NCBI RefSeq assembly: GCF_003668875.1 | Contig: NZ_RAWM01000013.1 | Coordinates: 1-64,000, forward strand | Length of the DNA stretch: 64,000 nucleotides | Direction of reading: 5' to 3' | Source of the DNA: Corallococcus interemptor | Lineage (GTDB): Bacteria > Myxococcota > Myxococcia > Myxococcales > Myxococcaceae | Shown here: in pieces, positions 47,499 through 55,154 of the stretch | Position numbering within the stretch: the first letter of the stretch is position 1 | Layout: every line of letters begins with the position of its first letter | Made by a program: the position numbers and the translations under genes | The notes under the pieces: generated by a model | What the model saw: only the letters and a program-made list of their open reading frames with translations | Told to the model about the DNA's origin: nothing | Database searches by the model: none

Positions 47499-47990
47499 TT
47501 GGCACGCAGAGTCTTTTATAGCTTCCACTTCGACAATGACTTTTGGCGCACGCAGCAAGTGCGAAACATTAATGCTCTTGAGGGTCAGACGCTTGTCGCT
47601 GCGAACACCTGGGAAGAGGTTAAGAAGAAGGGTGACGCCTCAATTCAAAAGTGGATCGACGACCAAATGGTTGGAAAGAGTTGCGTTGTCGTTCTTGTAG
47701 GCTCAGAAACCGCCTCCCGCAAATGGGTCCAATACGAGATCAAGAAAGGCTGGAGTGAGGGCAAGGGGGTTCTTGGCATTCGGATCAACAAACTCCTCAA
47801 CAAAGATGGCAAATCTTCAGCCCCAGGAGCCAATCCGTTCGATCTGCTCAACATTAAAGGGAAATCGTTCTCCCAAATAGCATCACTCAAAACCCCATCC
47901 GGGGTTGACAGCAAAGCAGCATACGCCGACATCGCCAAAAACATCGAAGCCTGGGTCGAAGAGGCTATTAAGATCAGAGAAAAATATTAG
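47499..47990 (+). CDS. ThsB-like TIR protein (DUF1863 type), second copy
   Basis: 163 residues, TTG start 47499 with GGAGGA at 47489-47494. RRVFYSFHFDNDFWRTQQ, VRNINALEGQTLV, WEEVKKKGDASIQKWI and VVLVGSETASRKWVQYEI follow the order of Bacillus cereus ThsB, with Glu80 at the catalytic position. The C-terminal part (LNIKGKSFSQIASL onward) is longer than in the first copy. It is separated from the SLOG gene by 187 bases without another supported gene, so it may have its own promoter. Multiple ThsB genes are known to accompany single Thoeris effectors. Confidence 0.75.
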   Translation: MARRVFYSFHFDNDFWRTQQVRNINALEGQTLVAANTWEEVKKKGDASIQKWIDDQMVGKSCVVVLVGSETASRKWVQYEIKKGWSEGKGVLGIRINKLLNKDGKSSAPGANPFDLLNIKGKSFSQIASLKTPSGVDSKAAYADIAKNIEAWVEEAIKIREKY

Positions 47991-48083
47991 TCGCCCCAGC
48001 CAAGCTTACCCGCAAGAAGCAGGGTGGGATTGCACGACTAGAGATGGTGTCACACGGCCTACCGCCCTGTAACTTCTCATTCA

Positions 48084-48097
48084 CAAGGACTACTGAC
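48084..48097. repeat. right 14-bp direct repeat of the islet
   Basis: CAAGGACTACTGAC, identical to 44549-44562. It restores the tamB stop context and abuts the hairpin at 48097-48122, marking where the tamB transcript would have ended before insertion. Confidence 0.7.
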
Positions 48098-48122
48098 CGC
48101 CCGGACGCGTACGTCCGGGCGG
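48097..48122. terminator. 11-bp GC hairpin between convergent genes
   Basis: CCGCCCGGACG (48097-48107) and CGTCCGGGCGG (48112-48122) pair perfectly around CGTA. It probably terminated tamB before the islet inserted, and still can end the minus-strand gene at 48134. Confidence 0.6.
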
Positions 48123-48133
48123 CATGCGCGGCC

Positions 48134-49186
48134 TTACAGCGGATACGCCGCGTAGCACGTGCCCATGGGCCCCACGCCCGTGGTGCCCGCGCCCGGTGCG
48201 TCCCGCCACGCTCCTTCCGCGCCGCACTGCTGCCACAGCGTGCTGCTCACCTGCACGCAGGTGCGCACGGGCACGCCCCGGCCCAGGCGCGTGGAGACGC
48301 AGTACGGGAAGGACACGTTGCAGTTGGACGGCTTGGTGGTGGTGCCGCCAATGAAGACGCCCTGCGAGCACTGGCGCCACAGCGCGTCCGACGAGCTCTG
48401 CACGCACGAGCCCTCCGGCACCGTGGCGTCCACCGTGCCGGAGTAGCAGCCCTCCGTGGTGGTCGTCAGCGTCCACGGGTACGCCGTCTTGAAGCGGTTG
48501 TAGATGGTCGCCATCAGCGACGAGCCGCCCACCGTGGTGCGGCCGCACTGGATGGCGTACGCGCCCACCCAGGGCGTGTACGTGTAGAGCGCGGCGGTGG
48601 CGTTGTTCACCGGCTTCACCGAGCACGGGTCCGACGTGGACTTCGTCACCCCCACCTTCCAGCCGGAGATGGTGGCGCGGCCCGCCTCCAGGTCGGTGAG
48701 GTAGCCGCGCATCTTCTTCGCCGCGCACTCCACCTGCTTGCCGAAGCCCACGTATTGCGCGTCACAGCCGCTGCCGTCCGGACAGCCACAGCCCGTGGCC
48801 TTGCTCAGGTTGGTGGACGTGCCGCTCTGGATGAGGCTGGACTCACCCTGGATGCGCGCCAGCATGTACAGCGGGCTGATGTTGGACGCGCGCGAGCGCT
48901 CCACGATGAGCGTCGCCGCCGTCTTGCCCCAGGCCGGGTCCGTGTAGCCCGCCAGGTACGAGCCCTGCTGCTGGAGGAACGCCTGCACCTGCGCGGGCGT
49001 GATGCCCGTGCCACCCGTGACGTCCGAGTCCTCCAGCAGGCGGTGCATGTCGTACTTCGTCGTCGCCTCCTGCAGCACCTGCCCGGTCAGCTCGTCAATC
49101 ACAGGCTCGTTGGGGCTCTCTTCCAGGGGACCGCAGCCGGCCGCCAGCAGCGCCGGGAGCAGCAGCACAGACCATCGGAGCTTCAT
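48134..49186 (-). CDS. lipoprotein with lysozyme-like region
   Basis: 350 residues. Leader ending in LAAGC is a lipobox. Residues about 90-230 contain ISPLYMLARIQGESSLIQSG and VGFGKQVECAAKKMRGYL, suggestive of a lysozyme/transglycosylase-like fold with a possible catalytic Glu in QGESS. The C-terminal 100 residues are a Cys-containing repeat (GSCVQSSSDALWRQCSQGV, RTCVQVSSTLWQQCGAEG) seen twice. ATG 49186 has GAGG upstream. A cell-wall-cutting role is plausible but not certain. Confidence 0.6.
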   Translation of the reverse strand: MKLRWSVLLLPALLAAGCGPLEESPNEPVIDELTGQVLQEATTKYDMHRLLEDSDVTGGTGITPAQVQAFLQQQGSYLAGYTDPAWGKTAATLIVERSRASNISPLYMLARIQGESSLIQSGTSTNLSKATGCGCPDGSGCDAQYVGFGKQVECAAKKMRGYLTDLEAGRATISGWKVGVTKSTSDPCSVKPVNNATAALYTYTPWVGAYAIQCGRTTVGGSSLMATIYNRFKTAYPWTLTTTTEGCYSGTVDATVPEGSCVQSSSDALWRQCSQGVFIGGTTTKPSNCNVSFPYCVSTRLGRGVPVRTCVQVSSTLWQQCGAEGAWRDAPGAGTTGVGPMGTCYAAYPL

Positions 49187-49311
49187 CACGCACACCTCGG
49201 GGGAAAGGCCGGCTGAGGGCCGGTGGGGCGAGCATGACTCAAGACTTTCCGGGAAGTTGAGAATTAGCCCCGAGCAGGGAGGACGAGGGGCGGAGTAGAG
49301 TTCTGGACATC

Positions 49312-50628
49312 ATGCGGACCCCTGCCCTGTTTCGTCGGAAGTGTTGGCCGTTCCTCGCCGCGGGCCTCCTGGCCGTGGCGGGCTGTTCGGATTCGAGTGG
49401 CCCGGGTGAAGAGCCCGGTCCGGGCACGGACGGGCCCGGGGTGACGCCGGGCGACGGCTCGGAGTGCCTGGGCGCGAAGTTCCTCACCACGCTGGGCAAG
49501 AGCACGGTGCTGGTGGGCGCGAAGATGGAGGACGACACCGCGAAGGCCGCGCCCTTCGACGTGCGCTACCTGTACCTCTCGGCGGGCCTGTTCGATTCGA
49601 AGGACGCGTGCAACTCGTGCGCATCCGGGTGCACGTCCGACGGCGCGTCCTGCGCCAACGACGCAGGCGGCTGCGGGTGGTGGGGCTGCTGGCAGTACGA
49701 CCAGGATCCGCCCGGCGCCTACCTGCGTGACTTCATCAAGACCGCGCAAGAGAACGGACAGATTCCCTTCATCACCTACTACGAGGCTTACCAAGCCAGC
49801 GGCTTCGCCGAGGGCAAGGATCAGCTGAAGGCGCTCAACGACGCGGCGTTCCTGGGGCGCTACCTCGCGGACTGGCGGTTCCTCCTGAAGCAGGTGGGAC
49901 AGGAGAAGGTGCTGCTGCAGATCGAGCCGGACATGTGGGCCTACCTCCAGTACTTCCCCAACGACGGCAAGGCGCAGTCCACGCCAGTCGCAGTGAAGGC
50001 GGCGAACCCCACGGATTGCGGCACCCAGGAGAACAACGGGGCGGGCCTGGGCCGGTGCATGATTTCCATGGTGCGCAAGTACGCGCCCAACGCGAAGGTG
50101 GGCCTGCACGCGAGCGCGTGGGCGACGAAGATGGACGTGTCCGGCAACATGGACCCGTCGTTCGACGTGGCGGGCGAGGCGAACAAGGTCGCGGACTTCC
50201 TCATGTCCGTAGGCGCGGGCGACACCGACTTCGTCACGGTGGAGGCGTCCGACCGCGACGCGGGCTGGTACCAGAAGACGACGGGCAGCGCCGTGTGGTG
50301 GGACCCGGAGAACCGCCAGCTGCCGCACTTCCATCAGGCCCTCAGCTGGGCCAAGGCCGTGTCCGCGCGGATGAACAAGCCGCACATGTGGTGGCAGCTG
50401 CCGGTGGGCAACATGGCCCTCTCCAACAGCGGCAAGCAGTGGCGCGACAACCGCGTGGACTACTTCCTCACCCACCCGGGTGAAGTGGCCGCGGCCGGCG
50501 GCGTGGCCATGCTCTTCGGCGCGGGCAACGACGAGCAGACCACGCCGGAGACGGACAACGGCAACCTGGTCAATCGCGTGAAGGCCTACAAGGACGCGGG
50601 CGGCCAGCCCGCGTGCGTGAAGAACTAA
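49312..50628 (+). CDS. lipoprotein, possible glycoside hydrolase-like domain
   Basis: 438 residues. Leader ending in AVAGC (lipobox), then a Gly/Pro linker to about 50. A Cys-rich insert lies near 95-125 (CNSCASGCTSDGASC). The domain has barrel-like strands (KVLLQIEPDMWAYLQYFP, AKVGLHASAWATKMD, DFVTVEASDRDAGWYQ) that recall TIM-barrel glycoside hydrolases; no definite catalytic pair is assigned. Alternatively a carbohydrate-binding protein. It is convergent with the AlkD-like gene and ends in a shared hairpin. Confidence 0.6.
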   Translation: MRTPALFRRKCWPFLAAGLLAVAGCSDSSGPGEEPGPGTDGPGVTPGDGSECLGAKFLTTLGKSTVLVGAKMEDDTAKAAPFDVRYLYLSAGLFDSKDACNSCASGCTSDGASCANDAGGCGWWGCWQYDQDPPGAYLRDFIKTAQENGQIPFITYYEAYQASGFAEGKDQLKALNDAAFLGRYLADWRFLLKQVGQEKVLLQIEPDMWAYLQYFPNDGKAQSTPVAVKAANPTDCGTQENNGAGLGRCMISMVRKYAPNAKVGLHASAWATKMDVSGNMDPSFDVAGEANKVADFLMSVGAGDTDFVTVEASDRDAGWYQKTTGSAVWWDPENRQLPHFHQALSWAKAVSARMNKPHMWWQLPVGNMALSNSGKQWRDNRVDYFLTHPGEVAAAGGVAMLFGAGNDEQTTPETDNGNLVNRVKAYKDAGGQPACVKN

Positions 50629-50638
50629 AGCCGCTGAC

Positions 50639-50663
50639 GCCCGGGCCTTCGTCAGGCCCGGGC
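50639..50663. terminator. bidirectional 9-bp hairpin
   Basis: GCCCGGGCC (50639-50647) and GGCCCGGGC (50655-50663) pair perfectly around a 7-base loop that holds the stop codon of the minus-strand AlkD-like gene. It lies between two convergent genes. Confidence 0.6.
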
Positions 50664-51335
50664 CTTCGCCTTCTTCCGGGCCTGGATCTTCTGGATGTAC
50701 TGCGCGGCATCCGGCGTCTCGCAGGCCGTGTCGCCGTGATCCACCTCCACCCTGCCCAGCCGCTTCGCCGTCGCGAGCGCCGCGGTCTGGACCGCGCCTC
50801 CGGTGGCGCCCACCGCGATGAGCGCCGTGTTCATCGCCTCGCGGACGCGGTTCTTCGCGCCCGGCAGCTCCGCTTCAATCCGCTTCACCCACGGCAGCAG
50901 GTCCTCCTCCGCGAGCACCGCCGTCTTCGTGAGCAGCGCGGCCAGGCTCTGCCACCCTGCCCGCCCCACCCATTCGGACCTGGACTTCGTCCACGTCAGC
51001 GCTTTCGCCGCGTGCGGTGAGCGCAGCACCACGTTCGTCACGAAGACGTCCGTGAGCGTGTGCCAGTCCAGCGCCTTCGCCCAGGCGTCCAGCTCCTTCC
51101 AGGGCATCGCGGGCGCGTCCACCACCATCGTCGCCAGCAGCCGCGCCTCTGTATGCCCCGACGCCCAGAGCGCCCGGGCGAGCGCCGCGTCCGTGCCGAT
51201 GCGCTTCTTCAGCGCCGTCAGCGGACCGAAGTTCACACCGGACAACGGCTGGGGGGCCCCGTGGCGCAGATAGGTCTTCCGCGTCTGCTCCGTGCCCAGC
51301 CGCTCCAGCTTCCGCATCGTCTCTTCCAGGGTCAT
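50652..51335 (-). CDS. AlkD-like DNA alkylation repair protein
   Basis: 227 residues, entirely helical with HEAT-like repeats (LARALWASGHTEARLLATMV, TLTDVFVTNVVLRSPHAAKA, LLPWVKRIEAELPGAKNRVR). N-terminal GVNFGPLTALKKRIGTD and the arrangement of Trp and Arg fit the AlkD family, which removes alkylated bases without base flipping. No catalytic residue can be proved by eye. Convergent with the preceding lipoprotein gene. Confidence 0.8.
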   Translation of the reverse strand: MTLEETMRKLERLGTEQTRKTYLRHGAPQPLSGVNFGPLTALKKRIGTDAALARALWASGHTEARLLATMVVDAPAMPWKELDAWAKALDWHTLTDVFVTNVVLRSPHAAKALTWTKSRSEWVGRAGWQSLAALLTKTAVLAEEDLLPWVKRIEAELPGAKNRVREAMNTALIAVGATGGAVQTAALATAKRLGRVEVDHGDTACETPDAAQYIQKIQARKKAKARA

Positions 51336-51422
51336 GGGGCGTTGGATTGTGCCAGCACTAGCTCAAACGAGTGACTGTCACTCCCCCAGTGCCTCCTCCA
51401 ACTTGCGGCCCGTGAAGGGTGG

Positions 51423-52661
51423 ATGTCTCACCTGCGAGGGGGAGTGATGACCAGCGCTGAGTACCTGTCCGATGTGGAGTCCCTCGACGCCATGGACGCC
51501 TGGGAGGGCGCGGATGCCCTCCAGGAGCTGGAGGACCTGGCGGATGAGTTCAGCGAGCTGGAGTCCTTCGAGCCCTCGGGCTTCGAGGACGACCCCTTCG
51601 AGCCCTCGGGCTTCGAGCCCACCGGCTTCGAGCCCTCGGGGTTCGAGGATGACGGCTTCGAGGAGCTGTTCGCCGCGGCCGAGGCCGAGGACACCTTCCT
51701 GGAGGACGACGGCTTCGAGGGGTTCGAGGCGAGCCCGGCCACCGGCCTGTTCGTGCCGGCCACCAGCAACCGGCTCGTGTCCGGCCCCGCCGCGGTGACG
51801 CTCGCGCGGGCGCTCAACCCCTTCGTGCTGGAGTCCATGGACGCGGATGACGCCGAGGCGTTCTTCCGTCGCATCACCCGGCGCGTGCGCAGCGCCGCGC
51901 GCGGCATCGCCCGGGGCGTACGGCGGGCGGGCCAATTGGGGGCCGCGGCGCTGCGCCGCGCGGGGCCGCTCATCGCCCGCGCGCTGCCGGTGGTCCAGCG
52001 CGTGGCGGGGCTCGCGGGGCCGTGGGGCCGGGTCGTCGCGGCGGGCATTGGCGCCGCGCAGGGGTTGCTGCGCGGACAGGGATTGCGCGGTGCGCTCGCG
52101 GGGGCGGTGGGTGGCCTGATTCCAGGCGTGGGCGGGCGCATCGCGTCTTCCATCCTGCGCGGAGACGGCGCGGATGACGACGCGTCGCTGGACGCGCTCG
52201 CGGACATGGCGGACGCGCGGCAGGTGCCGCCCGCCGTGGCCCTGCCCCTGGGCGCGGGGCTGGCGGCGCGGGTGGTGACGCGGCAGGCGGTGCCCCTGAG
52301 CACGTCGCTCGGTGGCGCCGCGCAGGGGGTGCTGCGCGCGCGCTCGCGCGGCGTGGAGCAGCTGCTGATGCGGCTGGCCCGTCAGGTGCCGGGCACCGCG
52401 GGCCGGCGGCTGCGGCTGATGCGCCTCATCGCCCGGCTGGCGGCGGGGAACCTGCGCCTGCGCGGCCCGAGCGGCGCCATCACCGCCCTGCCCGGCGTGG
52501 TGCAGGGCGCGGGGCGCCGGGTGCTCACGCGCGCGGTCCAGGTGCCTTCAATGGGCGTCGTCCCGCCGCGCCTGGCCGCGCGGCGCGTGTACGCCCGGCG
52601 GCAGGTGCTGCGCCGCATCCCCGTGGCCGCGGTCAGCGCCGCCAGCGTCCGCCGCGCCTAG
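51423..52661 (+). CDS. acidic Phe-Glu repeat protein with Arg-rich C-terminus, copy 1
   Basis: 412 residues, no signal peptide seen. Residues 49-82 repeat EPSGFED-like units; residues about 1-105 are strongly acidic. The rest is basic, Ala/Gly/Arg-rich and probably helical (RAGQLGAAALRRAGPLIARA, GRVVAAGIGAAQGLL). The same layout occurs in the next gene, so the two are paralogues. Such (F)E-repeat proteins occur in diverse bacteria but I know no function. The start could be ATG 51423 or 51447. It opens a six-gene same-strand block. Confidence 0.7.
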   Translation: MSHLRGGVMTSAEYLSDVESLDAMDAWEGADALQELEDLADEFSELESFEPSGFEDDPFEPSGFEPTGFEPSGFEDDGFEELFAAAEAEDTFLEDDGFEGFEASPATGLFVPATSNRLVSGPAAVTLARALNPFVLESMDADDAEAFFRRITRRVRSAARGIARGVRRAGQLGAAALRRAGPLIARALPVVQRVAGLAGPWGRVVAAGIGAAQGLLRGQGLRGALAGAVGGLIPGVGGRIASSILRGDGADDDASLDALADMADARQVPPAVALPLGAGLAARVVTRQAVPLSTSLGGAAQGVLRARSRGVEQLLMRLARQVPGTAGRRLRLMRLIARLAAGNLRLRGPSGAITALPGVVQGAGRRVLTRAVQVPSMGVVPPRLAARRVYARRQVLRRIPVAAVSAASVRRA

Positions 52662-52703
52662 TTCCATCCACTCACGAAGTCTTCAGGACAAGGAGGAGTA
52701 CCC

Positions 52704-53789
52704 ATGCAACCGCAGCCTTTCGAAGAGGAGTTTTCGGGCCAGGGCGACGAGATGTCCGACCTGCTGGCAGAGGGCGAGGAGGGCTTCGAGGACGAAGGCA
52801 TGGAGGAGGGCTTCGAGGCCGAGGGCTTCGAGGGTGAGGGCTTCGAGGCCGAGGGCATGGAGGAGGGCTTCGAGGAGAACCCCACCCCCATGGAGGGCGA
52901 GGGCTTCGAGGACAACCCCACCACCCTGGAGGGTGAGGGCTTCGAGGAGAGCCCCATCTCCTTCGAGGAGAGCCCCATCAACATGGAGGGCGAGGGCTTC
53001 GAGGGTGACGGCTTCGAGATGGACAACCCCAACGCCCTGGACGACGCCTTCGCGGACGCGATGGACGCCCAGGACGAGGACGAGTTCCTGCGCCGCCTGG
53101 TGGCCGGCGCCAGGCGCATCGCCACCGTGGCCGGGCCCACCTTCCAGCGCATCCGCCGCCGGGCCATGCCCATCGCCATGCGGCTCATCCGCCAGGCCGC
53201 GCCCCGGCTGGGCGGCATCGCGGGCCAGGAGATTGGCCGCACCCTGGGCGGGCTCTTGCGCGCGGACGCCATGGACGCCTTCGCGGACGCCGCCGGTGAC
53301 TACGCGAGCGACGAGGACCTGGACGCCTTCAACCGCGTGCTGGGCGGGCTCGCCGCGCGGCACGTGGTCCGCTCCACCCTGTCCCCCGCGCGCCGCCGGC
53401 AGTCGCCCCAGCAGGCCCGGGCGCTGGGACGCGCGGTGGGCCAGATGACCACGCAGCTCGCCTCGCGCATCAGCCAGCGCTACGGCCCCCGGGCCCTGCC
53501 GGCGGTGACGCGCGTGGTGCGCCAGGTGACGCGGCTGGTGCGCCAGCAGGGCGCGAGCCCCCAGGCCGTGCCGCGGATGATCCGCCGCATCGGGATGCGC
53601 GTCATCTCCAACCCGCGCGTGGTGCGCCGGCTGGCCCGGACCAGCCCCGCCGTGCGGCAGCTGCGGGCGCGCGCGGGCCTGCGCCGCACGGGGCCGCGCG
53701 GCCGGTACAACACCATGATGGGAGGCCCGGCCTACCGCCGGATGCGGACCGTCACCCTGCGGGGGCCGGTGCGCGTCGTCGTGCGGTGA
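52704..53789 (+). CDS. acidic Phe-Glu repeat protein with Arg-rich C-terminus, copy 2
   Basis: 361 residues, AGGAGGAG before ATG 52704. Residues 25-105 repeat EGFE and GEGFED-like units, almost all Glu, Gly, Phe and Met; a short middle part (FADAMDAQDEDEFLRRLV) leads into a basic C-terminus (VTRVVRQVTRLVRQQGASPQ, RMIRRIGMRVISNPRVVRR). The strong charge segregation (acid front, basic back) suggests self-assembly or binding to a partner. It is a paralogue of the preceding gene and 42 bases from it; the next gene follows with a 39-base gap. Confidence 0.7.
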   Translation: MQPQPFEEEFSGQGDEMSDLLAEGEEGFEDEGMEEGFEAEGFEGEGFEAEGMEEGFEENPTPMEGEGFEDNPTTLEGEGFEESPISFEESPINMEGEGFEGDGFEMDNPNALDDAFADAMDAQDEDEFLRRLVAGARRIATVAGPTFQRIRRRAMPIAMRLIRQAAPRLGGIAGQEIGRTLGGLLRADAMDAFADAAGDYASDEDLDAFNRVLGGLAARHVVRSTLSPARRRQSPQQARALGRAVGQMTTQLASRISQRYGPRALPAVTRVVRQVTRLVRQQGASPQAVPRMIRRIGMRVISNPRVVRRLARTSPAVRQLRARAGLRRTGPRGRYNTMMGGPAYRRMRTVTLRGPVRVVVR

Positions 53790-53828
53790 GTGGAAGGGGC
53801 GCGAAGCGGGCAAGGGGGAGGCGGGCAC

Positions 53829-55133
53829 ATGGCGGACACGCTTCAGCGGTTCCTGCGGGCCAAGGTCCAGAGCATCACGTTCCGGGCGGGGCGCCTGTCG
53901 CGCCTCACGCCGCAGGACGTGGGCATCCGGCCCCGGGACGTCCCCTACGCCCCTTCCCCCGCGCACTTCGCCGCGGCCAACGCGCGGCTGGGCGAAATCG
54001 ACCGGGACGTGCGCCGCGCCCTGTCCCGGCTCAACGGCCGGCTGCGCGACGCCCCGCCCCCGCCGGACGAGGTGCTGCAGCGCAACGCGCTGCTGGAGCG
54101 CGAAATCGACCGCGCCCGCCGCGCCTACGGCCTGTTCTTCGACGTCTTCAGCCAGCGGGGCACCCGGTTCGCGCCGGCGCTCGCGGCGTGTGACGCCATC
54201 GCGGTGGACTGCTTCCAGGCCGTGCGGCAGGCCGCGCCGGGCCTTTTGCACAGCCCGATGCTCAAGCCGCTCACCTACCTGGAGCACGGCTTCTCCCCGG
54301 CCACCTTCCGGCGCGGCGTCCTGCTGAGCCGGCTGCTGGGGGAGCGAAACCCCTTCCCGCTCATCCGCGTGCCCTACGAGCGCGTGGAGGCCCCGTGGGG
54401 CATGGGGGTCATCCTCCATGAAATCGGCCACAACCTGCAGGCGGACCTGGGCATCTGGCAGGAGACGCAGGTGGCCCTCCAGCGCCGCGTCCTGCACGCC
54501 ACCGGCAACCCGTGGCTCACGCGCCTGTGGGGTCGCTGGCACAAGGAGATCTTCGCGGACCTCATCGCGTGCCTGCTCGGGGGGCCCGCGTCGGTGCACT
54601 CGATGAAGGACTTCCTCGCGTACCCGGCGTCGCGGGTGCTGACATTCCATCCGCTCAGCGCGCACCCCACGCCGTTCCTGCGCGTGTTCATCCAGGCGGA
54701 GATGCTCCGGCGCATGGGCTTCCATCAGCGCGCCTGCGACGTGTTCGACAACTGGAACCGGCTGTACCGCTCGCGGCTGCCGTACGCGCGCATCCCGAAG
54801 CTGCTGCTCACCACGGCCCGCCAGCTCATCCCCCATGTCGTGGATGAGATTGCCTTCCAGCCCCGCCGGGGCCTCGCGCAGCGCGCGCTGGTGGACGTGG
54901 TGCCCTTCTGGCACTCGGACCAGGAGCGCATCGACCGGGCCGCGGAGTCGCTGGCGCGCGGGCACATCCCGCCCGGCGTGCCTCCGCGCCACGTGGTGAG
55001 CGCCAGCCGCGAGGCGCTTGAACGGAGGCTGGCCCCGCCCGAGCGCATCTCTCGGACGGTGCTCAATCATCTGGTGAAGCTCGGCACGCGCGATGCGCGG
55101 ACGCCGGGTGTGGGCGTCACCCTGGCCGCATGA
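53829..55133 (+). CDS. HExxH zinc metalloprotein
   Basis: 434 residues, GGGAGG before ATG 53829. HEIGH at 197-201 is a zinc-peptidase motif, with a plausible third ligand at Glu240 (KEIFADLIACLLGG), as in gluzincin-like proteases. The N-terminal 190 residues are helical and the C-terminal 170 are unrecognised. There is no signal peptide, so it would act inside the cell or be exported by a non-Sec route. It belongs to the block begun by the Phe-Glu repeat genes and might process one of them, an inference from position. Confidence 0.65.
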   Translation: MADTLQRFLRAKVQSITFRAGRLSRLTPQDVGIRPRDVPYAPSPAHFAAANARLGEIDRDVRRALSRLNGRLRDAPPPPDEVLQRNALLEREIDRARRAYGLFFDVFSQRGTRFAPALAACDAIAVDCFQAVRQAAPGLLHSPMLKPLTYLEHGFSPATFRRGVLLSRLLGERNPFPLIRVPYERVEAPWGMGVILHEIGHNLQADLGIWQETQVALQRRVLHATGNPWLTRLWGRWHKEIFADLIACLLGGPASVHSMKDFLAYPASRVLTFHPLSAHPTPFLRVFIQAEMLRRMGFHQRACDVFDNWNRLYRSRLPYARIPKLLLTTARQLIPHVVDEIAFQPRRGLAQRALVDVVPFWHSDQERIDRAAESLARGHIPPGVPPRHVVSASREALERRLAPPERISRTVLNHLVKLGTRDARTPGVGVTLAA

Positions 55134-55154
55134 CAGGACCTCAAGGGAGGGACG

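Larger units (their letters stand above)
44563..48097. mobile_element. low-GC defence islet bounded by 14-bp direct repeats
   Basis: Five genes of TIR, SLOG and membrane type between two copies of CAAGGACTACTGAC. The right copy restores tamB's last codons and its stop next to an 11-bp hairpin, consistent with insertion at the tamB 3' end. A 60-base sample at 45121-45180 has 29 G or C against 41 of 60 at 43921-43980. CATTCA follows the left repeat and precedes the right one. No integrase or transposase gene is present, so the islet could not move by itself. Confidence 0.6.

Noticed and set aside
47312-47521. 69-residue open frame between the SLOG and second ThsB-like genes
   Set aside because: TTG start, no ribosome site, no domain and its end overlaps the better-supported TIR gene.
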